Source of the DNA: Whalleya microplaca
Taxonomy: Eukaryota; Ascomycota; Sordariomycetes; Xylariales; Xylariaceae
Length of the DNA: 64,000 bases
Direction of reading: 5' to 3'
Assembly: GCA_022497155.1 (NCBI GenBank)
Contig: MU385799.1
Coordinates: forward strand, 1-64,000
Shown here: positions 11,306-21,808 of the stretch, piece by piece
How positions within the stretch are numbered: position 1 is the first letter of the stretch
How the letters are laid out: each line of letters opens with the position of its first letter
The notes under the pieces: generated by a model
Told to the model about the DNA's origin: nothing
Database searches by the model: none
Seen by the model: the letters and a program-made list of their open reading frames with translations, nothing else
Made by a program: the position numbers and the translations under genes

Positions 11306-12210
11306 ATGAATGAATGGATGGATGGATGGGATGGACGGGGTGGTCTGTATAACAACGCGTGCCGGCTGGGCTGGGCCGGGCTGGGTTGGGTTTGATTCGG
11401 CTCCGGGGTCGAGGAAAGCGATGAGAGAGGGTGAGAGAGAGAGAATTTATCTAATAGATATGGTTTCCGTCACGTCTTGCAGCAGTGTATACATGGGATG
11501 GTACAGTGGTTGGTGGTGCGTGTGTATGTATGTGCGTATACCAGGCCGTGGGATATCCTATTTGGTGCACAGTAGGCCCAGGACACGGCAAGGCACGGCG
11601 CGGATGGGGAGTTCTGTGTCGGTTGGTCTGATCTGGTGCTGATGCTGGTGCTGTCTCGCTTTGATTTTTCTCTGGACAGGCAGACGGAGGCACATGGTCG
11701 GTGGTGAACCAACGCTTTTTTTGCCCTTCGTTGTTTCTGTGGAGGTCGGTTGCCATACCTACCTACATGCCTCGTTATCTTGTTACTACTCCTACTACTA
11801 CTGCATTCTACGTATGTATGTGTACAGTACTTAGGATGCATTGGCATTGGCGTTTGCTATTGCGAAGGGGAAGGAAGGAAAGGGGACCGGGGAATTCGTC
11901 TCTTTCTCCTGAAAAGGGGGGGACGAGGAGACGAGTGAGGAGAAATGAGGTAAGGAGAGGAGAGAAGAGATGTGGTGAGCTACGTAGCTAGATGCGTGGT
12001 AGCTATGTATAATTGATACCTGAAACTTCATAAAGCGGCTGTGTATGCTGGATAACTTGATTTGACTGTTTTGTGATCATGGGTATACTTCTATTTCTAA
12101 CCTCTCTATACCCGATAGGTTCTCCAAATCTCCCAATTGTGCTCCTAGATAAGGACACCCCTATTTATCTTCCTAGACAGCTACTCACCTACCTACATAT
12201 ACAGACAAGA
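11306..12210. other. Intergenic spacer with simple repeats
   Basis: About 0.9 kb without a supportable gene. It has an ATGG repeat near 11305-11330, G-rich runs and GA-rich purine tracts (about 11860-11960). It includes the 3' flank of the minus-strand dihydrouridine synthase gene. Confidence 0.45.
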
Positions 12211-13415
12211 TCAAGCAAGCCTGACAACACCACCACGCTCCCCACGGACCTCATCCATGAAATCCACCACATCGACCCAGTTCCCCAGCTCGTTCAGGCG
12301 CACGCGATCCCGCTTGCCCAGCAGCGCGCTGCGGTCCGGGCCGAAACCCGGTCCGCACATCTCGCTCAGGTGGTGCACGGCCAGCTTCAGCGGCAGCGGC
12401 GCGCGCGCCGCTCGGCTCATGAACACGTCGACGGCGGCCCAGGGGCAGGTCTCGTGGCCGGCGAAGAGCGCCGGGTTCGCCAGGAGCGCGCGCGCGGACA
12501 TCAGGCCGCGCAGCTTGGGGAGGTGGCGGAGGGGTTGGCCGGTTGGGAGTGGCTCGGCGGGAGAGGATGAGGAGTTGTTGTTGGTGTTGTTGGAGGAGGA
12601 AGAAGTGGTGAATGTGGGTTGTGGGCTCAACAGGTGCGAGGTATACGGCAGCGAAGCAAGCGTGAACACGTCCCCCGAGACCAGGATGGGCACCCGGTCC
12701 CCGAACGTCTCCGTCAGCACCTCCAGCGCCTCCATATCGATCGGCGTGCTGGACGGCGTGCTGCGCGTGCGCGGGTGGATCGTCAACCAATCGATATTGC
12801 GCCCACCCGTACCCTCACCACTGCCCCCTTCTCCCAACACCGTGGTGATGAAGTCCATCGTCCGCCGCAGGTCCCGATGCACGCGGATCTTGACGCTCAC
12901 GCTGCGTCCCTTCCGCGGCTCCTCCTTCGAGGCCTCCAGCCCCACGGCCCAGCCGTCGGAGGCCAGGCGCGAGCGCGCGGCGACCACCATATCACGGACC
13001 AGCTCGCGGCGCTCCATGAGCGCGGCCCCCAGCGTCTCGGCGCACGCCCACGACTGCGGACAGCCGCAGTTCAGGTCGACGCCGTTGACGGCGGGGGCGG
13101 CGAGGGAGGCGGCGCGGGCGAGCTCGGCGGGCGAGTTGGAGCCGAACTGGGCTATCGTCGGCGGTTCAGGGATAGAAGAGGTGGTGGTACTGGTGGAGAT
13201 GGTCAGGTCGCTGTCGCGCGCGACGGCACTGCGGTTGAACTCCTTGGCCAGGATCATCGGCGTCCAGCACAGGTCCGTGCCGAAGTGGTGCACCGTCTGC
13301 CGGAAGGCCAGCTTGCTGTAGCGCACCATGGGCGCGCAGGCGTAGAGGTAGCGCTGCTGCGACGCGGCGAGGTCGAAGAGCTTGAGGGGGCTGGTGGGTC
13401 GGTTAGTTTTAAGGC

Positions 13416-13483
<68 letters not shown>

Positions 13484-13542
13484 GGACTCGTCACTTACTG
13501 CACCCTTGGCTGGAGGTCAGCATCTTCGAGTTCTGTATCCAT
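12211..13542 (-). CDS. dus4: tRNA-dihydrouridine synthase, Dus4-like
   Basis: Two exons (13542-13499, 13390-12211) encode 407 residues. Exon 1 carries the ATG and 14 further codons plus two bases; GTAAGT donor, AACTAAC branch and CAG acceptor define the 108-nt intron and keep the frame into PLKLFDLA. Family motifs are ACAPMVRYSKLAFR (flavin-binding start of the TIM barrel), TPMILAKEF, QFGSN, VDLNCGCPQ with the catalytic Cys, VKIRVH, and WLTIHPRTRS (FMN phosphate side). The SGDVFTLASLP segment and a Ser/Asn-rich linker precede the C-terminal helical domain. Dus4 reduces uridine in the D-loop of tRNA (U20a/U20b in yeast) using FMN and NADPH. The linker (about residues 280-310) is longer than usual. 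Confidence 0.88.
13419..13480. repeat. Compound TA/GA microsatellite in the dus4 intron
   Basis: About 17 TA units pass directly into about 14 GA units. The tract fills the 5' half of the only dus4 intron (minus strand reads TC then TA). It explains the spurious open frames that begin here. Confidence 0.9.
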
Positions 13543-14057
13543 CTTCTTCTAGATATCTGTCACCTAGATGTAGGACGAAACATCTTGCACAAGGTAGCTG
13601 ATCCGCACACCTTGGCTGTTGGGCCAGTTTGAGCACCCAATGCAGACAGAAGCGCAACTTGAGAGTATCACAAGTTGGTATGTAGTCAGTTAGGCCGTCG
13701 TAAAACCTGTAGTGACGACTTGGAGGAGAGAACGAAAGATCTTGGATCTTGGTGGGGTAGTGGGGTGGTGGGTAGTGGGGTGGCGGGGTAGATAATAACT
13801 GGTACTCGGGACCCTGAAAATCTTGACCACTTGCCGCTCCTGGTTCGAACCTTCGCCAACCTGCAGGTCTTGTCAGTGCCTACTTCCTACCCAGGTAGTA
13901 TAAGTTTCCTATATTACTCTGCCTCTATTTTCGAATTAACAAGTTCATTCGATCTCAAAAGTCGTATTAGAGTCTTAGGGATCAACACATAACAATACCC
14001 CCACTGGTTATCCTAGTGTCTGAGGTGGTGACACTAATACCGCCAACTTAACTCGCA
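13543..14057. promoter_or_regulatory. Divergent promoter region of dus4 and ade2
   Basis: The two genes point away from each other, so this 0.5 kb should hold both promoters. A G-rich tract (about 13749-13792), made of repeated GTGGGGTGG-like units, could form a G-quadruplex on the plus strand. No named factor site is recognised. Confidence 0.4.
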
Positions 14058-15878
14058 ATGCCGGCAAGAAAACCAGTCATCGGCTTGTTAGGGGGAGGCC
14101 AACTTGGCCGTATGTTATGTGAGGCTGCAGGCCCGTTAGGAATCCCAATCGCAGTGCTGGATGCTGAGGACTGTCCGGCCAAGCAGGCCAACCAAAACGA
14201 CCTTCATGTAACGGGATCTTTCAAGGACCCCGCCAAGATCAAGGAATTGGCCGCACGATGCGATGTTCTTACGGTTGAGATCGAGCATGTTGAAACCGAG
14301 ATCTTAGAGGAGATTGAAACTAAGGGCGTTGAGGTTCCCACGGCTGATGGAGAGGGCAAGACGTTAAAGAAGGTTCCCGTACACCCCTCGTGGAAGACGA
14401 TACGTCTGATACAGGACAAGTACCAGCAAAAGGAGTATTTCGCTGAGAAGGGAATTCCCGTTACGCCACAGTTAGCCATAGAATCAGGAGATGTCCGCTT
14501 GAGCTCCTTAAAAGAGGCAGCTCAGGAGTATGGGTACCCCTTTATGCTCAAGGGCAGCAAAGGGTCTTATGACGGTCGAGGCAACTTCAAGGTCGGCAGT
14601 CCTCAAGATCTAGAGAGCGCAGTGGAACAGATGGGTGACCAGCCATTATATGCTGAGAAGTGGGTGCCGTTCGAGATGGAGTTATCTGCTATGGTGATAC
14701 GGACTGAGGACGACGATGGCAAGCTCAAGGCTGTCTACCCGTATCCGGCCGTCGAGACAATACACGAGGATTCTATATGCACTAAGGTCTTCTATCCGCC
14801 GCGAAAAGTGGCAGATGATATAACGAAGCGGGCACAGAAAGTGGCTAGCGACGTTATTGCGAGCCTGTGGGGAAGAGGTGTATTTGCCGTTGAGATGTTC
14901 TTATTGAAAGATGGTCAAATCTTAGTCAACGAGGTCGCACCGCGGCCACATAACTCCGGCCACTATACCATTGAGGCTGTCCCTCAGATGTCGCAGTACA
15001 AGGCTCAGTTATATTCTATATTGGACAAGGTGTCTGAAAAGGGGTTCAATCTTACACCCAGAGTACCCTCATCGATCATGCTGAACATACTCGGAGGCGC
15101 ACAAGCTACATCCCATGACAGATTCGTTGAGCTTGCCGACAATACGCAGGATGAGTACACAGATATATATGTCCATCTCTACGGAAAAGCCTCTAAACCC
15201 GGCCGCAAGATCGGCCACATCACCGCTACCGGATTCTCCTCCGTCGACCAATTAGCGGAGACGATAAGCCCCCTCATCCGCGTCATGGACGAGATCCGAG
15301 CAGAGCGCATCGGATCACCCGTCCCAGCCGCGCCCCAGCAACCGCAACCCAAGCCCACGCCCCTCGTCGCCGTGACCATGGGCTCGGACTCGGACCTGCC
15401 CGTCCTGAGCGCGGGCCTCAAGATCCTCGACGACTTCCGCGTGCCCTACGTCGTGCGCATCACGTCGGCGCACCGCACGCCGCAGCACATGATGGACTTC
15501 GCGGCCGCGACCTCGCGCTCGGGGTGCCGGGTGATCATCGCGGCGGCGGGCGGCGCGGCGCACCTGGCCGGCATGCTGGCGTCCGAGTCGCACCTTCCCG
15601 TCATCGGCGTGCCCGTGCGCGCCTCCGTGCTCGACGGCGTCGACAGCCTGTACAGCATGGTGCAGATGCCGCGCGGGATCCCCGCGGCGATCGTGGGTAT
15701 CGGCAACTCGACCAACGCGGCGCTGCTCGCGGTCAGGATCCTGGGCGCCGCGTTCCCGGAGTATGCGGAGCGCATGAGGGCTTATCAGGAGCGCATGAAG
15801 GGCGAGGTGCTCGAGAAGGATGAGAGGATGCGGGAGCTGGGGTGGCGCGCGTATGTCGAGGGCATGGCGAAGAAATGA
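14058..15878 (+). CDS. ade2: Phosphoribosylaminoimidazole carboxylase Ade2 (PurK-PurE fusion)
   Basis: Intronless, 606 residues, the usual fungal length (yeast ~570). The N-terminal PurK-like ATP-grasp half starts with VIGLLGGGQLGRM and contains TVEIEHVE, FMLKGSKGSYDGRGN and NEVAPRPHNSGHYTIE. The C-terminal PurE-like half (from about residue 433) has VAVTMGSDSDLPV, SAHRTP and AAAGGAAHLAGM, the CO2/AIR-binding blocks. The enzyme makes CAIR from AIR in de novo purine synthesis; loss gives red adenine auxotrophs in many fungi. The PurE half has near-complete G/C at third codon positions, unlike the PurK half, with a sharp change near 15240. The start ATG directly precedes the conserved N-terminus. 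Confidence 0.96.
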   Translation: MPARKPVIGLLGGGQLGRMLCEAAGPLGIPIAVLDAEDCPAKQANQNDLHVTGSFKDPAKIKELAARCDVLTVEIEHVETEILEEIETKGVEVPTADGEGKTLKKVPVHPSWKTIRLIQDKYQQKEYFAEKGIPVTPQLAIESGDVRLSSLKEAAQEYGYPFMLKGSKGSYDGRGNFKVGSPQDLESAVEQMGDQPLYAEKWVPFEMELSAMVIRTEDDDGKLKAVYPYPAVETIHEDSICTKVFYPPRKVADDITKRAQKVASDVIASLWGRGVFAVEMFLLKDGQILVNEVAPRPHNSGHYTIEAVPQMSQYKAQLYSILDKVSEKGFNLTPRVPSSIMLNILGGAQATSHDRFVELADNTQDEYTDIYVHLYGKASKPGRKIGHITATGFSSVDQLAETISPLIRVMDEIRAERIGSPVPAAPQQPQPKPTPLVAVTMGSDSDLPVLSAGLKILDDFRVPYVVRITSAHRTPQHMMDFAAATSRSGCRVIIAAAGGAAHLAGMLASESHLPVIGVPVRASVLDGVDSLYSMVQMPRGIPAAIVGIGNSTNAALLAVRILGAAFPEYAERMRAYQERMKGEVLEKDERMRELGWRAYVEGMAKK

Positions 15879-17648
15879 GATCGGCTTGTGCGGGATGCTG
15901 GCTCGGTAGTTGCGGATGTCTGAATATGATCATGTGTCTGTGGTCACCCTGCTGGAGAATGGTTCGTCTGTTGCTTTGCTGGTCTGGGTATCGCTCCATG
16001 TTCAGAGACTAGCTAGAAGTACATGTAAGGAATACGATGTTTCTACTTAGCAAGTATACAAATACGCAATTTCTTGCCTCCCTGATCACATCTTGGACTA
16101 CGTACCCAATCACTTGATTGGTGGTAGAGATCAAGGGACTATGATCCGCGGTGCAGGAGCAGTAGCAGCAATCTGCAGGAGCGTACATACATACATATGC
16201 TGGCCCATACCATCCTAACTTTGGAACTGTAGGATTTTGATCCAGGCTGCCATGCTACTTGGGGCAGGATAGAACCTTAGCTTACGGATCTAAATCACGC
16301 AGACACTGCAGATGATGGACACCGGGAAGTAGGTAGCCTAGCAATTGAGAGATTACCGAAGCTCTGTCATTGCTTCACAAGATTGACTCTGCTTCGCTTC
16401 TCGTGATGTAGGTAGGTATAGTGTTGCACCCGACTTTCGGGTCGTCAGCATATAGTATATGCCGCACCCATTTGGCCAATTATTATTCGCATTGCCTATA
16501 TATTTCGGCGTCATGTCTACGATGTATAGTAAAGTCCGATATTTTGAAGAGAGGAGAGGCGGGAAGAGAGGTAGAAATCACAGTTATATCAGAATTATCA
16601 AGCATTTCGTAAGCTGTCAGTCGATATCTACGAAGAACACGGCAGTTCTCGGCGAGGTTTATTGCCTCAACCGCCAATGAAGATTTTGGTATGAACTGCT
16701 GCGCAGTGTTCATTGCCGTGTCATGTGTTGTCGATTTGAGGCTTATACGAAATTCGTGGAGTTATCGTGCGATATCGTGGTGCGGCAAAGCGCGGTAGTT
16801 GTGTGAAATAAGCACTGTATGATCGTGCCAAAACTATACCGTCTATACCGTACATCCAAGCCACCGGCAAAAACTATGCGGTCCTGAGCGCGAATCACCG
16901 CTGGTTACACCCGTGGAAAAGCCAACGGTTTACGACTAGGCCGGCTTACTCGCAAACCGTTGTATCCGGGGGGTTGAGGATGCGACGCTTCTTAAATCCT
17001 CGACCAATCCTTTCGGTTTTCTTCGTCGGGAGCTGCTGCAGAACCGAAGCCGCCAGTCATGACCTGGGTGTGTCCCAAAACCTAGTATACTCGGTTCCCA
17101 TAATTTGATCGGTGTTAACGCTCTTATGTACTCCGGACTAATAAAGGAGTTCCACCCTTCGATGGGACCCTGGCTTATACTGTCGCGCGTCATTGATTCG
17201 GCACCATAACCTTCGCTCGCTGCGAAGCGCATATGCATGCGAGAATAGGCACAATGGACTTAATGGGCGCGAACACTGGCTGGGACGTTCGTAGACAGGG
17301 TCCCTGCAGACCGATATGCAGTATATACCCAGGTAGTATATAGTAGTATATAATTCGTAGGAGCGACTTATTCATTCTTACTAAGAGCCTCGAATATATA
17401 TAAACAGCTTCACATCCTGCCTCTTCATGATCAAGACATAGGAGCGACCACACTCTATCGCCACATCGAAACACAGTTTACACTTAAGCAAGGTAGCATT
17501 GTTCTGTCGCCGAATCTTGCGTCGTATCCATCCCGAAGCGAGTGAAACGCTCACAAATTTGACATCAGGCGAAACTTTATACACGAGAGAAAACCCTGAG
17601 AAAAGAGAGACACACACGACGACCTAGGTAGGTAGGTAACATAATAAC
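15879..17648. other. Gene-free spacer of 1.8 kb
   Basis: No coding frame longer than about 100 codons and none with family motifs; no tRNA or rRNA signature is visible. The last 300 bases before 17649 form the promoter/leader of the aldo-keto reductase and contain TATA-rich sequence (about 17325-17405) and GGTA repeats (17624-17638). Confidence 0.45.
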
Positions 17649-18756
17649 ATGCCCCAACTACTCGGCAAGGAGATCGGGCCGATCGGCTTCGGCATGATGG
17701 GGTTCACGTGGCGGGCGGACGCGACGCCGCCGGAGCAGGCGATCGAGACGCTGCGCACGGCGCTGGACGCGGGCGTCAACTTCTGGAACGGCGGCGAGTT
17801 CTACGGCACGCCCGAGTACAACAGCCTGGTGCTGCTGGAGCGCTACTTCGCGCGCTACCCCGACGACGCCGACCGCGTCGTCGTCAGCATCAAGGGCGGC
17901 GTCAGCTTCGAGACCCTGCTGCCCGACGGCTCGCCCGAGGGCACGCGGAGGTCTCTTGATAATTGTCTGCGCTTGCTCAAGGGCCGCAAGAAGCTCGATA
18001 TCTTCGAGTTCGCGCGCCGCGACCAGAGCGTCTCGATGAAGTCTACCTTCGAGGTCATCGAGAACGAATATGTTAAGACGGGCAAGCTTGGTGGTATTTC
18101 GCTGTCTGAGGTCCGCGCGGAGACTATCCACGAGGCTGCCAAGATCACCAAGGTCGTTGCTGTCGAGGTCGAGCTCTCACTGTACGCTCCCCTTTTCACC
18201 TATTTACCTGCCCACTTACCTACCCATGCACTTGCTTAGTCTATAATCTCCCACACATGCATGCACGCATATCAGAAAGACGAAGCTAACAAACCCCAGC
18301 TTCTCACGCGACGTCCTCGACAACGGCGTGGCAGACGCCTGCGCCCAATACGGGATCCCGCTGGTGGCGTACTCGCCGATCGGGCGCGGTCTGCTATCGG
18401 GGCACATCCGGACGCGGGCGGACGTGCCGCGCCACTGCCTGTCGTACCCGATGTTCCAGGAGGAGAACCTGGCGAACAACCTTTTGCTGGTGCGGCAGAT
18501 CGACGAGATGGCGCGCGCCAAGGGCGTCACCGCCGCGCAGCTGGCCATCAACTGGACGCGCGCGCTCTCGCGCTGGGCCGGCGCGGGAAGGCCCACCATC
18601 ATCCCGATCCCGGGCGCCACGACGCCGGCGCGCGTGCGCGAGAACGCGCAGGTCGTGGAGATTAGGGACGAGGAGATGGATGCCATTGAGAGGACGTTGA
18701 GGGGGTTCAAGACCGCTGGGGATCGGTACCCGGCTCATATACCGGTGAACACGTGA
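17649..18756 (+). CDS. Aldo-keto reductase, pyridoxal-reductase-like
   Basis: Two exons (17649-18181, 18300-18756) encode 329 residues. The 118-nt intron has a GTACGC donor, a GCTAAC branch and a CAG acceptor, and its removal joins VEVELSL to FSRDVLDNG. AKR features are IGFGMMGFTW at the N-terminus, the catalytic-Tyr region GGEFYGTPEYN, PLVAYSPIGRGLL on strand 7, and the cofactor-phosphate region IIPIPGATTPARVREN with the Arg/Asn pair typical of NADPH binding. The sequence resembles fungal pyridoxal reductases (Plr1), which reduce pyridoxal to pyridoxine; other aldehydes are possible substrates. Both ends of the gene are GC-rich, the middle less so. Confidence 0.88.
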
Positions 18757-21700
18757 TGAAGGAAATAGTAGTCACTGATACCTATATGCTGGTTTGCACA
18801 TATATATACATATTTGCTTCAAATACATAGTATGTTTATTCATAATCTTTCATACGGTTAGCCTCGATAAGTGAGAAGATGTGAGAAGATTTCGAAGATC
18901 ATATAATGTACTTGATCAGGGCAAGAGAGTTATCCACGTTTTCAGGTCCGAAGACCCCTTTCAGAATTGCAGAATTCTTGTTACGCTCATCATTTCATGG
19001 GCTGGGAGGGGGGATAGGGGAGCTGGTATACTTACAATATCTAATTACTTTGAGTCATTTCGCGTTCTCTTCGACTGTTAGTTAGTTCAAAGCCGTTCCT
19101 TGCAAGACCCCAAATATGAAATATCTTATGCCATTAGGTCGGTCCTGTTGTACCTCTGTGTAGACTCAACTAGCCAACGGAGATGGAATGAAAATTTGAA
19201 AGCAGCATTGAAAATGAGCGGGCCGATGCCATGAGTTTAGGTGGGTACCTCGTGGATATGTCTTACAATGGCCATGAGGGCGGGTTATTTTACGTTGAAT
19301 ATGCGGTGGAACAGGTTGCGGGCGAGAACCATCTCGAGACTGCCCATAAGCTTGTATTCGCGTTCTCTTCATGGCTAACAGGCACGCAAGGCCACGGTAG
19401 AGGCAGGAGAAGGTGAGGGGAAAGGCATGTTCGTTATATTTGAAAGAAATGCCTTGGTGAAATTCTTGCGCTGTGCGAAATTGCTACCAGTAGTAATCTT
19501 CGTTGGGTGGAGTTCCGGTCCCAGCGGGACGAACGAGCTGATTTGGAGTAAAAGTTATTAATTGGAGAAGCTCGGAGCTGCATGCCATGTGGCTAGGTAC
19601 CGATGTAGCGCCCCTTTCGATCAGGCACGCGCAGATTGAAGAGATCGGAATGCTGTTAATTGTAAGCCAACGAAGAGTTTAAGTGGTCGTTTTATATATA
19701 GTACATGCAGATGACCTCTTCGTTTCCAGCCGTCTCACTGATTAATTGGCGTTCTCGCGTGCCTTACATACGTACTCGCGTATGTAGATATTATTTCCTG
19801 CATGTTGGGGCCGCTCGACGCTGGATGTCATTCTCCACGGACCACGGTACAGACGTATTGCCTATTCTCCGTCTGAACAACAATGTAGTGGGGATAGCCC
19901 TGTTCTCTTATAATAAAAACAATACTCACAGATCAGTTCTACGGAATCGGTAGTCGGCAGCCAAGATATTATAGAGTCTCATATTGTAATGGGATTATTT
20001 TGCAATGAATGTTATACATATTACACGTGTACTCTGCACTGCGTAGATGATCGAGTGAATGGACGTTTTTACCCTGGCGCACTGGGGTCCACGGGTCCCT
20101 GGGAAAGATTGGGTTATCTGCATGCAAAGAATCATGACAAGGGGGAACACAAAATGTGATGTGGTCTGGTGGGTGGGTGTGGTCCACCCCCTATTAAGCA
20201 CGGGATTTCATCGACTCGTACATACATAAGTACATACATATAATAGAATTGATTGCCTGTGACAATATTGTTAATGGCACTGACTACCGCATGATCTTGT
20301 CAGCCCTCAGCTCTGGAATCCAGAGTCTGGATGGACAGGGTGGAGGGGCATGAATAATGCTACTGCGTTGTGTGTAAGAGGCCCATGCATGAAGGAAGAT
20401 GTTATAGCTAATCTCCCCAGATATATATATATATATATGTACTCGGTGAGAGATACTTTGAGGTATACAATTCGCGGACGGACACCAACCAATTCTACAC
20501 GTACATATACTGTACGACTATATGTACGACATCGGGGAATAGCCTAAAACAGTGTGTGCTACTGCGTAAAAGCGTCGAGGAATTTACAACCCTAAAATCT
20601 AAAATTCTACGATTACATACATATATGTACATGTATCGATTGGTGCATGTGACTGGCGATTTGGTCTGGGGAAAGCAAGAAAAGGGGAGGAACATTGAAG
20701 TTTTCGTCATCAGCTTGCCTTTGGGGTGTGCCTTCTAACTACATGTAGCGAGCCTACCAGGAGCCTACTACGTAGTAGCACCGCTAGCAGAACTAACAAA
20801 TCCAGGTACCGATTACCTACGTAGGTAGCGTGGCTGCTTCCCAGGAACCTCCCATAATACCTGCCTCCCGTACCTCGTTCTACGTAGTACACACAATAGG
20901 CACAGCAGGCACAATAGGCTGCCGGGACCTGCCTGGTAAAAAATAATCGATACATTCTCGCAAGCGCCAATCATCGCCTCGCACCACCCACCCAACGCAC
21001 GGCACGGCATCGACAGGGCATCGATTTGTGATTTCAACAACCTGACGAAGTGGACAAGCACAAGCACCCGAATTATCGCTCCGTCCGTCACGCGCACGGT
21101 TGCGGAGTCGAACATACCAAGCGATTGTTCTCTGTCCCCTTTCGGCCATGTTCCTTATCTTCGGTACTCGTCAAGGTCGTTAAGGTCGTTAAGGTCGTTA
21201 AGGTGCGCTTTGCTTTACCTTTGCTCGTTACCGAACAGTATCAGCGATTGTCTTTGCAGTCTGGCAATTTCCCCTTCCGTCTAGCTCTGGCTCTGGCACC
21301 GGCTCTTCTCTGGCTCTTCCGGGCTCTTCCTCTGGCTCTAGCTCTCTTCGACCTTCCGGTATTGCGGCCAAGGGCCACCCCTTTCGATCTCGATATAGCG
21401 GGCGCCTTTCCCGAATAAACCATCCATGCTTTACGGATGAGCTTGAGCTTATCAACTACATGTGATATACTGCGATTCGCCATTGCGACTGTGACTGTGA
21501 CCGTGACCGCGACCGCGACCGCACCCTCACGATATCCTTCGGCTAATAAGCTACGAACTTTGCTTGGAGGCACGCAAGACAGACTTCAACCACACTCGAT
21601 AACATCGGCCTCGACCAACGATATCAGCTCCTGTGTGGAACTTTGGATACACTGGCGCCAACTCAATTACCCCAGCCCTCGTGTCGCAAAAAGAGCGGTG

Positions 21701-21808
21701 CGGCTACTTGCAGCCGCAGTTGGAGATTACCGCTTCAGTAACACCTTAAATCGCTTCCTGGGATACGGCCAGCCTGCCAGGCCACCGAGACAGCGCGAAA
21801 CATAGCCA
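18757..21808. other. Gene-free spacer of 3 kb with repeat-rich 5' leader
   Basis: No supportable gene. The left part holds AT runs (for example about 20420-20440) and TACGTA/TACATA-rich stretches. From about 20980 the sequence becomes C/T-rich with short tandem repeats, as expected for a long promoter and 5' leader of the gene at 21809. An open frame of 122 codons (21437-21805) ends with TAG three bases before the ATG of that gene and is in the same frame. Confidence 0.45.
21171..21206. repeat. Nine-base tandem repeat (AAGGTCGTT units)
   Basis: About four near-perfect AAGGTCGTT units lie in the presumptive 5' leader of the 880-residue protein gene. They are followed downstream by GGCTCT-rich (about 21280-21345) and GTGACC/GCGACC-type (about 21486-21522) short repeats. 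Confidence 0.8.

Noticed and set aside
12257..13632. Two plus-strand frames of ~340-350 codons opposite dus4
   Set aside because: They are antisense shadows of the GC-rich dus4 exon. One also reads through the TA/GA microsatellite.
13851..13862. GGTTCGAACC-like string resembling a tRNA B box
   Set aside because: It is a self-complementary string with no A box or acceptor/T-stem pairing around it.
16970..17240. Possible small gene in the spacer before the aldo-keto reductase
   Set aside because: Frames are short, have no splice partners or motifs, and begin in arbitrary positions.
19455..19468. Short string similar to a conserved 18S rRNA segment (GGTGAAATTCTTG)
   Set aside because: The similarity is only about 13 bases; flanking sequence does not continue as rRNA.
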